From the NCBI GenBank assembly GCA_032988165.1, contig JANTQF010000069.1:1-64000 (forward strand): a stretch of DNA of 64,000 nucleotides, written 5' to 3'. Origin of the DNA: Emmonsiellopsis sp. PD_33 (taxonomy: Eukaryota > Ascomycota > Eurotiomycetes > Onygenales > Ajellomycetaceae). Of the stretch, positions 33,851 to 47,204 are shown in pieces. Each line of letters begins with the position of its first letter. Position 1 is the stretch's first letter. Position numbers and translations under genes: made by a program. The notes under the pieces are model-generated. The model did not search any database. It had not been told where the DNA came from and saw only the letters and a program-made list of their open reading frames with translations.

Positions 33851-36597
33851 AATCTTCTTGGGGTTCATATGGACTTCCTTCCCTACCTCTATAATGAAGC
33901 TGAGGTAGGTTGTCTCTTAAACTTTAAAAATAGATTTATTAATGTCAATTGAGAGACTATGTTCATAGAGGTAGATGAGAACTTTTTAGATATACTCTTA
34001 ATACTACTTGTAGGATCTATTAGTGAAGATAAAGATATCATTGAGGTAGACAGAAGTAAATTCATCTAAATAGTTTTATAAGGCCCAGTTGATGTATTTC
34101 TGGAAGGTGCTCAGAGTATTTATGAGATTAAAGAGAATAACTATCTATTCAAATAGATTATATTTCATATAAAAGATAGTTAGCCATTCATTTCCTTCTG
34201 CAATTCAGATCTTATAGAACACAGAAATAACATCCAGCTTTATAAATTACTTGGCTTGGCTGATCCATTCAAAAGTCTTATTGATTAATAATAGCAGGTA
34301 ATGATCTTTTCAGATGAGGCAGTTAAGACCCTAATAGTTAACACAGAACTGAAGGCCTCTACCTGGCTTTTTCATGAAGAGCACAGGTGCACCCACAGGT
34401 GAATTACTAACTCAGATGAAACTTTTATTTAGAAGGTTATTAAAGGTCTTATAGAGTACAAGCAGTTCATCATGCAATATGTTGTATAGTAGTTCTCAGA
34501 GTAGCTGAGAATTTTTATCATCTATCTTTTCAAGTTTAATATGATAGTTGTACACACTGCAGAACAGCAGAAGTTTCTCAGTGACCTTATGATTAAAAAC
34601 ATCAAGGAATTCATGATAGTATAGAGAGAGAACTGTTATAAAGTTAGTCTTTAACTTCTTAGAGAGCTGTGAGAGGGCCTTCTCTATATTAACCATACTA
34701 GTAATGAAGATTTCAATGAGAGATTAGGACTTAAATTTCTAATTGTAGCTTTAGAGGAGATCATAAGCATTAATGGAGATTTAGTAAAGGTTAGTAGTCT
34801 GATGAACATCTTTTTTGGAGATATAGATATCTTCAGGAAATATAATATATTAGTTGCAAGCATCAATAAGAGCTTAATGTTCAGATAGCTATAATAGGTC
34901 TAGTATGAAGTCATATAGGAGATTCTCAATCTCATATGCATAAGTATTTTCTCAGAGAAATTTACTAACATCAACATCAAACTTCATTATATTTCATATG
35001 AAGTTGCCTATATCATTATTGATATCTTCAATCTTTCAGGGGTTGATCAGGATACACAGAAGGTTATAATAGTTAATCATATAAGAGTAAATCATTAAAT
35101 AGTAATAGTAACCACTATTCATTATAGTATTCATATTAAAAGAATGATTAACTACAGTAGGTATAAGAATTACTGAAATAGTTATTTTCTTCTTAAAGAT
35201 CTTCCTATCTAACTTCAGAAGCTTCTACTTACAATTTCATGTGAAAGCTAGTTTTTTCCCAAGTCTGACTTGATGTCTTCAAAGTCTTCCTCCTCTTTAG
35301 ACTTGATTTATACATTTATGGATCATATAGATGGTTTCAGGGGAATATAGGTTCTACAGCAGTTGGTAGCTCTATACCCAGATTTATTATAGTTAATGTA
35401 GACATCTCAGGCACAGCAGTTGATAATAGTAGTAATAGTCATATTCAGAATATAGAATGCATTCATGCAAGTAGGCCCTGTAGGTATTCAATTTATAGCA
35501 TTTAGATCCTTCAGTAGAGAGGTCTTGGAGAAAGCCTCTCTAGAGGTAATAGAGGTATTATCATGAATTTAGCTCTGAATAGTCTTGATCTCAGATAGAT
35601 TGTTCTCTATACTACAGAGCTTCATATAATATTTAAGATATGTAGGGGGTTCAACAGAGGCAACAGTCTGCTATAGAAGTTCAAATTTAATGGCCTTTTT
35701 AAGTAGGGCCTTCTTAATAGTGTCATCCCATAGCTGGCTACCAGCTTCCAGGATCTTCTAATCAAATCTCAGAAGAAAGGTAGAGAGTAGATTGGTTTTC
35801 TAGCAAACACTGTGTAGTCAGATTAGAGCCTTCTAGACTACTGAAGGGTCAGAGAAAAGAATGTTGAGCTGATTAAGAATAACATTAGAGATTATAGGAA
35901 TGAGCTTGACATTAGCCTTCATCTAAGAGTGGAATTAGGTGATAGCAGTGCTAGAGAGTTAGATATAGATATATTAGATCTAATTAGTGAGAGATTCAAT
36001 TATAAGGCTATTTAAAGTAATTTTAGCCTCTGCACTGAGGCACCAAGCAGGGTATTTGAAGACTTATTCACCTGTGAATTTCTCAAGGGTGATGAGCCTT
36101 TCTTTTGGGTGTCTTGAGAAGTCCTCAAAAGAAGCAGTCAGGTGAGTAGGAGTTAGGATAGAGGCTGAAGTCAGTATAAATATATAATTTTATTTAGCAA
36201 TGAGGTCAATCTTATTTATAAGCTATTAAATAAAGTTTTAGAATTCAGCATCAGGGCTCTAAGAAGAGGTGCTATCTTCATGCAGAGAGTCCATATTTAT
36301 AATGGATTTAAAAGATTGTTTGAATTCAGAGAGTTTAGAGGATTTAGAAAGTTTAAAGAATTTGAAAAGTTCAGAGGAAAATCTCATGAGATATTAATAT
36401 AGACTATCAGGGCTTTAGGGTCTTTTACTAATACATCATCTGGTAGAGCTGAGCTAGGTGAGTTATATTTTAAATTTCAGAAGAGTTTGCTGTACATGCA
36501 GATCACATTTGAAAGAATCTACTATATATATGAATTATATTTAGAGGATGAATATAATGAGGATCTCTAAGAAGAGATCAAGCAAGTAATTATAAAA
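33851..36597 (-). pseudogene. Element A gag and pol 5' half
   Basis: Minus-strand gag, protease and reverse transcriptase remains, parallel to element B. An open piece at 34696 to 34496 (VNIEKALSQLSKKLKTNFIT, then YYHEFLDVFNHKVTEKL) matches the B segment at 42285-42485 almost residue for residue. This is the pre-RT linker and start of RT. Stops throughout. Confidence 0.8.
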
Positions 36598-36851
36598 TGT
36601 AATGAGTGTGCTCTGATAAGCAGATCATATGAGTTATATGCTAGAATTAAAATTATAATTACTAGAGAAAGAAAGAAAAAAGGAAAAGAAATTGTGAGAT
36701 CATATGATATAAATAGAAGAGAATTATGTGAGGTCAGAGTAGATAAACATTCATATAAAGGCCTGGTTGGAGGTATCTAATTGAGCAGTTAGAGATTGAG
36801 TGAAATTCAGGTGAGCTATGAATATAGAGTATAAAGATGTAGCCCTTCACA
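36598..36851 (-). repeat. Element A 5' LTR
   Basis: 254 bp, TGTGAAGGGC at the right end and ATTACA at the left end in sense, the same length and ends as the two LTRs of element B. The flank beyond it is CTTAT. Confidence 0.9.
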
Positions 36852-36999
36852 CTTATTAATAGTTAGATACTTAAGGAACTCCTTAAGATCTAAATAATAT
36901 ATTTAGAGGTTAGTCAGATAAAATAAATGTATATAGCCATAGAAATCATAAGTCTTATTTAATAGTAGAATGGCTAACACTACTCAGAGAAAGTCCAAC

Positions 37000-39242
37000 T
37001 TGAGTAGCTTCACTATGCATGAAATCTTAGAGGATAGATGATGAAGGCAATGCCCCTTATTAATAATCACTCTATATATATAATCTGGGAATTTTGAATA
37101 GTATATAGTGATATACTTATTATATGTAGTTATCTCTTTAATTAGCAGCAGATCTTTAGTTTCAGGAGCAGCAGAGTAGAAGTTCTTATTATTCATAGAT
37201 AAAGAGTTAGATATTAATAACTTATTATTTATAAATAATAAGAATTTATTATTAATAATCTTCTATTTCTTGTGTATTTTCTTTCATTCTAAATGTAAAT
37301 TCATAGGAAGAGCATTTAATTCATTATTATCTATTACAATGTCTTACTTCTTTATCATCTTGACCTCAATAAAATACTTCCAGAATATAAAATATGATAC
37401 AATAAACACTATCCAATTAGAGTTAGTGATCTTGTGCTTGTAGAGCTGAAACTTCTCTAAATGTATTAGTACCTCTATTATTACTATCTCTGAGATGCAA
37501 TGTAAAGAGAACATCAGATTATTTTCACAGCAAAATAATCTTATAAATCATAAAGATAATAAATGTAGAAAAAATCTACTATAATCACTTCATTATGATT
37601 AAGTAATGACTGATGGGATTATTATAATAATTAGCCTAGTCAGCTCTTTACCATTCAGAACATCAACATCTCATATCTTTAAAATGAAAGATAATGTGGT
37701 TAACATCTTTTTAAGACCTATAGTATTTACTAGAATCCTAGTATATAGAGTTAGTTTATCATTTTGAACCTTTTGAAAACTTTTACTTTTCATTTCAAAT
37801 ATCACTATCATATTATTAACCTGATGAGGATGCAGCTTTACAGACTATAATATATTTAAAGTTAATATTTAATCTTTCTTCATACTTAACATCATTAATA
37901 TATTAGTAACTGTGGGTGTGTTACAGCAGATATAAGATAACTCTCTTATTATTATATGATTAACTTCATCATATATATATAGTATCTTAACTACCTCCTC
38001 ATTCATTACACTATTCATTATAGTCTCAATGATATTTAATACTTCCTGATTTAGATTTTACAGAGGTGATAGGCTTTCTATTCAATGATCCCTCTCAGTT
38101 GTTGTGTGCTTAATCACATATATATATAGCTTATACTTTTGATGGTATATTATTAGTGTAAGTTTCACTTATAGGTTCATCTTGGGTGTGTTCTCCTCAG
38201 ACTTATTATCCTTAAATAATAAGTTAATTACCTTAAGAGAGTTAGTTACATCATCAACCTCCTCTTCATTATTAGAGGGTAAATCCCAGTCAAAACTGAG
38301 ATTATCTGCATTATTTAGAGTTTTAATGGGTTCTTACATGAAGTTATCCTATTTCTTGGGGAGGAGCTCATTGATATATATCACTAGCTTGGCTATATTA
38401 TTTTGAACTTATATTTTATTTAATATTACTAATTGCTTGTTTTACTTTTATTCTACTATATGAATATGAATCCAACAACATAAAAGTATATAGACTCTAT
38501 AAAAATCCTCTAAGTTTAATAATATAGCCTCAGCTTCAATATTCAGTATATAGTGATGGAAGAACTGATCTTCATTCTGATTAAACATATAAAGATAGAT
38601 ATTAATGATTGTCAGAAATACACAGTATTCTATAATATTTATTTCAGTGATATTAAATAAGTTCTAAACTACTTACTAGTTAATTTTTATTATTAAGAAG
38701 ACTAAGATCTACACAACACCTAATATCATATAAATCAACTTGAAAAACTTTAGTAGAGATAATATTATAGGGTTTTTCACCCTCTATTTTATTAATCCTG
38801 GTAGGGTCATCCAGCCATTCCCACACAGCACAACATACTCCTCAAATAATAATTAATTTTTTGTGAAGAGTAAATGAAGAGTATCTATATTAAGATAGTT
38901 CTTCAAGTAATCAGCTATAAGTCCTTAATTCCTATAAAATTCAGTGTGTTTGAGTCTGAACTCAAAGCAGTAAATTTCTTTCAGAAGGAAATTATAAGCT
39001 CATTTAATATCTTTAGTAGTAATTATTGTTTCAGCTTTCTTCTTTCTTGATGCTCTTTTGCCTGCATTTTCACTGGGCTGTATAGTGAATGCCTTCTGAG
39101 TTATTATCATTTTAAGTGCTAGAATAGAGGCTTATTAGATGTTAGCTTCTTCAAGAAGTAGGAATAACTAACCTATATTAAAAGGCTTTAGATCTATATT
39201 AGAAGGCTTTGAATCTATATTAGAAGACTTCAGAGAGTTCAT
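37000..39242 (-). pseudogene. Unidentified long coding relic
   Basis: The minus-strand frame from ATG at 39242 begins with a short repeat (SLKSSNIDSKPSNIDLKPFN). It then continues with recognisable protein-like stretches: ENAGKRASRKKKAETIITTK, YNFLLKEIYCFEFRLKHTEF, GLIADYLKNYLNIDTLHLLF, VVLCGNGWMTLPGLI, LSFDWDLPSNNEEEVDDVTN, and near the end NKNFYSAAPETKDLLLIKEI. TAG/TAA/TGA codons interrupt it and some frame changes occur. I do not recognise the family. Length (about 700 codons), mixed composition and absence of LTR-pol motifs leave open an unknown transposon protein or a host gene. Confidence 0.5.
37222..37241. repeat. Perfect 20-bp palindrome TTATTATTTATAAATAATAA
   Basis: Self-complementary over 20 bp. 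One of about eleven related sites between 37 and 53.4 kb. Confidence 0.8.
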
Positions 39243-39308
39243 TATTTAAGACTAATATTTAAAATAGTTAGTTGATGTTTATTTTAAGAGGCAGTTTATC
39301 AAAAGAGG

Positions 39309-39402
39309 TTATTATCTGTGAATAATAATCACATTAAAAATGTAGTTGTCTGTGAACAACAATATAGAGATATTCAGTATAAAATGTTGTTTGCAGATAA
39401 TA
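39309..39402. repeat. Cluster of three palindrome-family motifs
   Basis: TTATTATCTGTGAATAATAA (39309-39328), TTGTCTGTGAACAACAA (39346-39362) and TGTTGTTTGCAGATAATA (39385-39402). They are separated by short spacers including the word ACATTAAAAATGTAG. A related arrangement of two motifs with a CTACATTTTTA spacer is at 51573-51629. Confidence 0.65.
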
Positions 39403-40124
39403 GATGTAGTAAAAATACTATCTTAATGATAACATTAGTATCTCTATATATTTAATCCCTGTAGTTTGTTGAGATTACAAAGGGTTCTGAGATTAAAGTT
39501 GTTATTTACATCTAATAAAAATTTACTATTAGTTTAGAGTTGAGTACTTACCCAAAGAGTGAAGTAAAGAGTGTTGTGGAGGATTCAAAAATGTAGTGGG
39601 AAACACTAGACAGATAGTTTTATTAATAACTTTATTTACTAGTTAAAATATATGAAAAACTGAGAGATCAGGGAAGGCCACTTACTCTCTTTACTCATAT
39701 AATCTCATGGAATCTACTATTCATAACTAATAGGTATAGTAAAGTGAGTTTGCCATGCAGCTAAAACTAGTCTGTATAAAGCTTGTTTTGTTAAGTTGCA
39801 CCACAACTAGCCCAGTTTCCTGGCAGTAAAGTAAGGAAGGATATTAAATGTAATAAGGCTGTTAAGAAGAGAATAGCATATCAACTGATATAAATATAAA
39901 GATTTATCTATTAGAGATAAGCATACAGACATTAGCAACTTAACAGTGAGAATATTATAGAGTATAAGAGTAAGAAGAAAAAAAGAAAGATCTTTAACTC
40001 TTAAAATTTAATCTAACTCAATCTAATATAGTAATATGAACAAGAAATACAGTTAAACCTAATAGGATTAATTTACTGAGAAGCTTTATGTTCCTCATCT
40101 AGAGATAATAAGCTCTAATTATAT

Positions 40125-40129
40125 TCTTA
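40125..40129. repeat. Element B target-site duplication, left
   Basis: TCTTA immediately before the 5' LTR; identical to 45699-45703. Confidence 0.9.
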
Positions 40130-40383
40130 TGTGAAGGGCTATACTCTTATACTCTATATCCATAGCTTGCCTGAACTTCACCCAATCTCTAACTGCCTAA
40201 TCAGACACCTCTGACTGGGCCTTCATATAAATGTTTATTTGCTCTGACCTCATATAATTCCCTTCTATTTATATTATATGATCTTGTGATTTCTTTTTCT
40301 TTTTCCTTCCTTTCTCTAGTGATTACAATCTTGATTCTAGTATATAGCTCATATAATCTACTTATTAGAGTACACTCATTATA
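40130..40383 (+). repeat. Element B 5' LTR
   Basis: 254 bp. Starts TGTGAAGGGCTATACTC and ends CATTATA (ancestral ...TTACA). Confidence 0.9.
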
Positions 40384-41800
40384 TTTTGTAATTACTCACT
40401 TAATCTCTTCTTAGAGATCCTCATTATATTTACCCTCTAAATGTAATTTACATGTATAGTAGATTCTTTTAAATGCAACCTATATGTATAATAAACTCTT
40501 CTGAAATTCAAAATACAACTTGCTCAGCTCAGCTCCACTAGATGATATGTTAGTGAAAGGCCTCAAAGCCCTAACAATTTATATTAATATCTTATGAGAT
40601 TTTCCTCTGAACTTTTTAAATCCTCTGAACTTCCTGAATCCTCTGAACTCTCTAAATCCAAATAATCTTTTAAATTCATTATGAATATAAATCCTCTGTG
40701 TGAAGATAGCATCCCTCCTTAGGGCTCTAATACTAAATTCTAAAACTTCATTCAATAGCTCACAAACAAGATTAATCTCATTACTGAATAAAATTATATA
40801 CTCATACTAACTTTAGCTTCTGTCTCAACTCCTACTCACCTGACTGCTCCTTTTGAGGACTTCCTGAGACACCTAAAAGAAAGGCTTATCACCCTTAAGA
40901 AATTCACAGGCAAATAAGTCTCTAAATACCCCACCTGGCATCTCAGTGTAGAGGCTAAAATTACTTTGAACAGCCTTACAATTAGATCTCTTACTGACCA
41001 GGCCTGGTATATTTACACTTAACTTTCTGGCACTACTATCACCCAATTCCACTCTTAGATGAAGGCTAATGTCAAGCTTATTTCTATAACCCCTAATGTC
41101 ATTCTCAATCAACTTGATATCCTTTTCTCTAACTGTTCAGTGGCCTAAAAGGCCCTAATCTGACTACATAGTATTTACTAGAAAATTAATTTACTCTTCA
41201 TCCTTCTCTCAAGATTCAATCAGAAGATTCTGGAAGTCAGCAGCCAGCTATGAGATAATACTATCAAGAAGATCCTACTTAAAAAGGCTATCAAGTTTGA
41301 ACTTCTACAGTAGATCATTACCTCTATTAAACCCCCTATATACCTCAAATATTATATAAAGCTCTGCAGCATAGAGAATAACCTATCTAAGATTAAGATC
41401 ATTTAGGGCTAAATTTATAGTAGTGCCCCTACCACCTCCAGGGAGGCCTTTCCCAAGACCTCTCTGCTGAAGAACCTGAACACTATAGATTAAATGCCTA
41501 CAGAGCTTACTCATATAAATGCATTTTATGTTCTGAATATGACTACCACTGCTGTTATCAACTACCACACCCAAGGTATCTATATTAACTGCAATAAATC
41601 TGGGTATAGAGCTGCTAACTGCCATAGAACCCATGTTCCCCCAAAACCACCTATATGATCTGTAAATATATAAATTAAGCCTGAAGAGAAGAAAGACTTT
41701 AAAGATGCTAAGTCAGACTTGGGAAAAGACTAGCTTCTATATAAAATTATGAGTAGAAACTCCCAGAGTTAGATAGAAAGATCTTTGAGAAAAAAATGAC
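40384..41800 (+). pseudogene. Element B gag relic
   Basis: Plus-strand remains with several short proline/asparagine/leucine-rich blocks near 40620-40680. A CCHC-type zinc knuckle lies at about 41588-41625 (CNKSGYRAANC, where Tyr replaces the usual His by a C-to-T change). Minus-strand ORFs at 40873-41112 and 41383-41634 are shadows of this gene. Confidence 0.75.
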
Positions 41801-44800
41801 TATTCTAGTAATTCTTATACCTACTGTAGTTAATCATTCTTTTAATATGAATGTTATGGTGGACAGTGGTTACTATTACTATTTAATGATTCACCCTTGC
41901 ATGGTTAACTGTCATAACCTCCTGTGTATCTCAATTAACTCTCAAAAGATTGAAGGTGTCAATAATGATACAGGCAGCTTCATATGAAACATGATGAAGC
42001 TCAATGTTAATATTAGTAGATTTCTCTGAGAAAATACTTATATATATGAGATTAAGAATCTTCTATATGACTTCATATTAGATCTATTATAGCTATCTGA
42101 ACATCAAGCTCTTATCAATGCTTACAATTAATGTGTTGTATTCCCTAGAGGCATCCACATCTCTAAAAAAGATGTTTATAAAACTGCTGACCTTCATTAA
42201 ATCTCTACCAACACCTATAACCTTCTTCAAAGCTATAATTAGAAATTTAAGTTCTAACCTCCCATTAAAATCTTCACTACTAGCATGGCTAACATAGAGA
42301 AGGCTCTCTCACAGCTCTCTAAGAAGTTAAAGACTGATCCTGCAACAGTCCTTCCTCCACACTATTATGAATTTCTTAATATTTTTAATCATAAGATCAC
42401 TGAGAAGCTCCTACTATTTCATAGTGTGTATAATCATTATATCAAACTTGAGAAAATAGATGGCAAAAACCCTCAGTCACCCTGAGAATCACTATATAAT
42501 ATGTTATGTGATAAACTACTTATACTCTGCAAGACCCTTAATGACCTTCTAAATAAGAGTTTCATCTGAGTTAGTAATTTACCTGCAGGCATACCCATAC
42601 TCTTCATAAAAAAGTCAGATAGAGGCTTCTAATTCTATATTAACTATTAGAGCCTCAACTGTCTTATCTGAAAAGATTATTACCTACTATCATTAATCAA
42701 TGAGACTCTCAAATGAATTGATCAAGTTAAGTAATTTATAAAGCTGAATGTCATTTCTGCATTCTATAAGATTTAAATTGTAGAAGGAAATGAATGGCTA
42801 ACTATCTTTTACATGAAATATAGTCTATTTGAATGGATAGTCACCCTCTTTAGCCTCATAAATGCCTCAAGCACCTTCCAGAAATACATCAACTAGGCCT
42901 TATAAGATTATTTAGATGAATTTACTTCTATCTATCTTAATAACATCCTCATCTTCACTAATAGATCCTGCAAGTAACATTAAGAGTACATCTAAAAAGT
43001 CCTTACCTACCTTCACAAACATAATCTTCCAATTGACATTAATAAATCTACCTTTAAAGTTTAAGAGATGACCTACCTCAGCTTCATCATAAAGACAGGG
43101 AAGGGAGTCCATATGGACCTCAAGAAGATTACTGCTATCCTCAAATAGGAGGCCTCTATAACCATAAAAGGCATGCAAGACTTTCTAGAATTTACAAATT
43201 TCTACTGATACTTCATTCAGGATTTTTCTGATATCATCTAACTACTAATCAACCTCACATGTAAAGACCAGCAATTTCTCTAATCTAAGGAGGCAGACAA
43301 GGCATTCACACACCTTAAATAGATGTTTATCTTTACTCTAATGCTCATTACATTTAATTCTAATCATCTAATAGTAGTTGAAACAGACTCTTTCAGTTAC
43401 ATTACAGGCAGTGCTCTCATGCAATGAGATGATAAAGGCATCCTGCAATTCTGCACATTCATATCTAAGAAGCTCAGTCCTACTAAAGCTAACTATGAGA
43501 TCTATGACAAGAAACTCCTTACTATCATCTAATGTCTAGAAGAATAGAACTTCAAACTCTACAGTATGAAAGACTTTGAAATCATTATAGATCATAAGAA
43601 CCTCTAATATTTCATAATAACCTATAAACTCTTTAAACATCAGATGTACTGGGCTAAATTTCTCAGCTACTTCTATTTTATAATCTATTATTATCCTGGC
43701 ACAGAGAACTTCATGACTGACACTCTCTCCTAATATAAATAGAATATGCCTTCTGAAGACTCTAATACCTACTGAGTAAATCATGAATAGAGACTACTAG
43801 ATCTATAGATTCTCAAAGAATTTAAAGTAATATTATATGGAGTAATATATGTCTTGCCTATCATCCTGCTAATTATAACTGCCTCATCCCCACTTTAGAG
43901 ACTCTAGGACACTACTGCTGCTTCTGATGAATATCTTTAAATAATGATCTAGATCATCTGAGATAAAGCTTACTATTTTTCATTTAAACTCCAAGCCTAT
44001 ATTAACATCACTAAATGCTCTGTAGACCCTAACTTCTGACTACACTTCCAGAGGAAGTGGTAGATTTCTGATTCAGAACTATTATACACTCAAATCATAC
44101 AAGAAACTTACAATTCTTTGATAACTAGCTATCTGAGTTACAAAGTATTCTACTAAATTTTATCCTGAGATTTCTACTAGCCTAATATATCTTAGAGTAT
44201 CTAATAGTTCACCTGGAACTACAACATCTGCTGATTCATTATTGCCTGGTAAGACTACTATTAAGGTTTGCTTAAATCTCTCCTAATTCTCAAATATATC
44301 TGATGTGATGTTACCATTAATTTCACAGTAGATCTCTTCATAAGTGATAGCTGTAAGAATATCCTTATCATTATTAACTATCTCAGTAAAGATGTTATCC
44401 TTAAACTCTGTATGAAGATGAATATACCTACAGTGACTAAAATCTTCCTCTAAAGTTTATTTTATTACCAGTATGGTCTACCTCATATAATTATCTCAGA
44501 CCATGAGACTTAGTTTATTAGAGCTATCTAAAGCTAAATCTATTAGCTCCTCAAAATCTTCTAGTACCTCTTAACTACCTATTACTCTAAAACTAACAGT
44601 AATACTGAACATATAATTCAGATAACTAAGAACTACCTCTGAAAGTTCTATTCATACATTCAGAATGACTGAAATGAACTCCTCCTACATGCTAAACTTA
44701 TAATTAATAGCTGTAACATTATTAGCACTGATGTTAGCTCATTTTTCCTCTCACACAGTTATAACCTTAAAGTTCTCAATCTTACTAAATTACCTAAATC

Positions 44801-45440
44801 TTTCACTTTACCCTGCAGTCCAATCTAAATTATGGATACTATTATCTTAAAACTCCAGTAAGCCTGTGAGTAAGTTAAATCCTCCATGGTCAGTACCTAG
44901 TAGAACTAATAGAACTGCATGAATGCCTGCTGAAATCCCACTGAACATTATAAGATGAATGATAAGATCTAGTTAGACCTCTGAAATATTATAACTGATT
45001 GCCTATCTCATATACTTAACTACTGATATACTAAGTACATCATCATTAAAGTTCTAGGAAGTTATAACTACTGCTTTGATATACCATTCAGAATTTACAA
45101 TGTATTTCACATAAACCTACTCTACAAAGTCTCCACTGATCTATTCCCCTTGCAAGAGATCACCAACTGGCATCCACCTAGCATCATTGGGGAAGATAAT
45201 AAGGTAAAATATGAGATTAAAGCTATCCTCAACTGCCATTACCATAGATGAGGATTTCAGTACCTAATGAAGTGGCTCAGATATAAAGCCTCTTCATGGG
45301 AACTAACCTCTACCCTGTAAGACACCACTGTACTTGCCTATTATAAAGAGCTATACCTACTCAATAAGACTCTGCCTGCACTGTCTCACATCTAATTTTC
45401 TGAGCCCTCCCACCTGCCCTCCAAATCTGAATAGGGGGGG
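41801..45440 (+). pseudogene. Element B pol relic with chromodomain
   Basis: Protease: NMNVMVDSGYYYYL near 41835. Linker/RT: LPPHYYEFLNIFNHKITEKL (42354), PILFIKKSDRGF (42597), YLNNILIF (42931, catalytic Asp pair changed to Asn by G-to-A). RNase [20 protein letters not shown] (43470). Integrase follows to about 45100. Chromodomain at 45200-45320: KVKYEIKAILNC, then YLMKWLRYKASSWELTSTL, close to the fungal form (LVKWLGYEASSWEP). Chromodomains steer integration toward heterochromatin. Stops in every domain show it is dead. Confidence 0.9.
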
Positions 45441-45444
45441 ATAA

Positions 45445-45698
45445 TGTGAAAGGCTACACTCTTATACTCTATATTTATAGCTCACCCAAATTTCACCCAA
45501 TCTCTAACTGCCTGATTAGATGCCTCCAACCAGGCCTTCATATGAATGTTTATTCACTCTGACCTCACATAATTCCCTTCTATTTATATTGCATGATCTT
45601 GCAATTTCTTTTCCTTTTTCCTTTCTTTCTCTAGTGATTATAATCTTGATTCTAGCATATAGCTCACATGATCTACTTATCAGAGTGTGCCTATTACA
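45445..45698 (+). repeat. Element B 3' LTR
   Basis: 254 bp, TGTGAAAGGCTACACTC to CTATTACA, followed by TCTTA. Confidence 0.9.
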
Positions 45699-46311
45699 TC
45701 TTACCACATTTGAAATAGTCTGATTTATCTTTATTTATAGATAATAAAGCTACTTTGTCAGTCTTATGCTACTTTCAGTGCTTATCTCCTCAACTAGTAG
45801 TAAGTATATTTTAGCATCCTTTTTCTGCTATCAATGAAAAGCCTTGAATATTTCCACATGAGATTACTAGTTGGTTAAACCTGGGTAATAAAAGAGAGAC
45901 ACTAAAATATTCTCACTACTAATTAAAGAGATACTTCATACTTTATCTAGTATATTAATATAATAGTCCATCATTCAATGAAGACAAGAGTGGTATTAAT
46001 TTATAATCTGAATGCAGGACTTTCTAATATAAGTATTATTATTTTTATTATTAGTAGATTGGTATTTACAGTGATTATGATGAAGAAAATATATATATAT
46101 AAAGTAAAATATAAAAAATATATATATATATCTATACTCAGACTAACATGTCCAACTCACTCTGGACCAGCAATCAAGAGAATAAAGCTTTTACTCTGTT
46201 ATAATAGAGCAGAACCTCATACTATACTTATAATATTATTTTAAAATCTATTATTTTCTACTGATTATATCCTCATAACTTACTCTATCAGGATATTCTG
46301 AGGTGATTATT
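45699..46311. other. Flanking repeat split by element B
   Basis: 45699-45800 (TCTTACCACATTTGAAATAG, then a palindrome motif, then AATAAAGC and GTCAGTCTTA) is a relative of 46708-46800. Element B therefore landed in one copy of an older repeat. The rest to 46311 shows AT runs (46091-46131) but no gene. Confidence 0.6.
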
Positions 46312-46715
46312 AGTAGTCATATGGTTTTTAGTTCTTATTAGCTGTCTACTAAGTATGATTTTGTTGATATTACTACAGTTCTTCTCTAAATTTAGTGGTC
46401 TAATGATTTCTTCCTTGGCATTTCATAATTCCCTTTGTGGAATTCTATGGAACAAACTTTAGGGTTTAAATTCAGTAGGGACTTTTTTTTTTCTTTAATT
46501 GTAGTCTTACTGTATATGGTAATTATATGATTTTTAGTTCTTATTAGCTATCTACTAAGTATGATTTTATTGATATTATTTCAGTTCTTCTCTGAATTCA
46601 GTGGTCTAGTGGTTTCTTCCCTTAGAACTCAATGACTCTCTTCATGGAGTTCTAGAGAACAAACTCTAGGGTTTAAATTCAGTGGGAACTTTTTTTTTTT
46701 AGTTACAGTCTTACC
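46312..46715. repeat. Tandem duplication, about 206-bp period
   Basis: Two copies (from about 46321 and 46527). Shared words are GTTCTTATTAGCT, TCTACTAAGTATGATTTT, CAGTTCTTCTCT and AGGGTTTAAATTCAGT, and each copy ends in a T tract followed by AGTCTTA. Possibly remains of tandem LTR or leader sequence of an older element. No ORF. Confidence 0.75.
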
Positions 46716-47204
46716 CACATTTAGAATAATATGATTTATATTTGTCTATAAACAATAAAGCCACCCAGTCAGTCTTACCTAGAATCATTAGTTATAAGAT
46801 GAATTGTTATTTTAATCATCTTTTTCATCATCTTTATTAGTTTTGATGTTCTCAATCTGTCTGTGGGCTACAATAAAGATAAATGTATAACTATAATTTA
46901 GATAATATCTTTACTGGAGATTCCATAATGATCTAATAAGCATATTTGATTCTAATTTTCTTTACCCAAGTGTGACTCCAGCTATTATCTTTTTGTTGAA
47001 AATCTGAATTTTATTAATATTATTACCATACATCTTTATTATCCTCAGACAAAGAAATCAGCTGAGTTAGTATCAATCTTGTCTGCAAACAACAACAATA
47101 TACTTACTAAAAATCCTATTCCTTTAAGACTTATCAACTATTTTCATAACAATCTAATAATTAATGTCATCCTACAACTAAAACTTATATGATTAGTATG
47201 ACAG
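46716..47204. other. Repeat remnant before actin relics
   Basis: Includes palindrome-family sites at 46741-46758 and 47079-47095. No gene recognised. Confidence 0.4.

Larger units (their letters stand above)
25866..36851 (-). mobile_element. Ty3/Gypsy element A, nested by a hAT element
   Basis: A decayed chromovirus-type retrotransposon on the minus strand. The 5' LTR is at 36598-36851, internal gag-pol is at 33851-36597 and 25989-28294, and a truncated 3' LTR is at 25866-25988. A polypurine tract (AGAGGAGGATAA in sense) directly precedes the 3' LTR. Removing the inserted 5540 bp hAT and one duplicated 8-mer leaves about 5.4 kb, comparable with the 5569 bp of element B. Pol sequence aligns with element B throughout. 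The far end of the 3' LTR is lost at about 25866, so no target duplication can be read for this copy. Confidence 0.9.
40130..45698 (+). mobile_element. Ty3/Gypsy chromovirus element B, full length
   Basis: 5569 bp: 5' LTR 40130-40383, gag-pol, 3' LTR 45445-45698, and a perfect 5 bp target duplication TCTTA. Domains in order: gag with zinc knuckle, aspartic protease (VDSG), reverse transcriptase (YLNN where YLDD is usual), RNase H, integrase and a C-terminal chromodomain. A polypurine tract ATAGGGGGGGATAA precedes the 3' LTR. The coding region is broken by many stops, and LTR differences are almost all transitions. The primer binding site next to 40384 is too decayed to assign to a tRNA. Confidence 0.95.
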
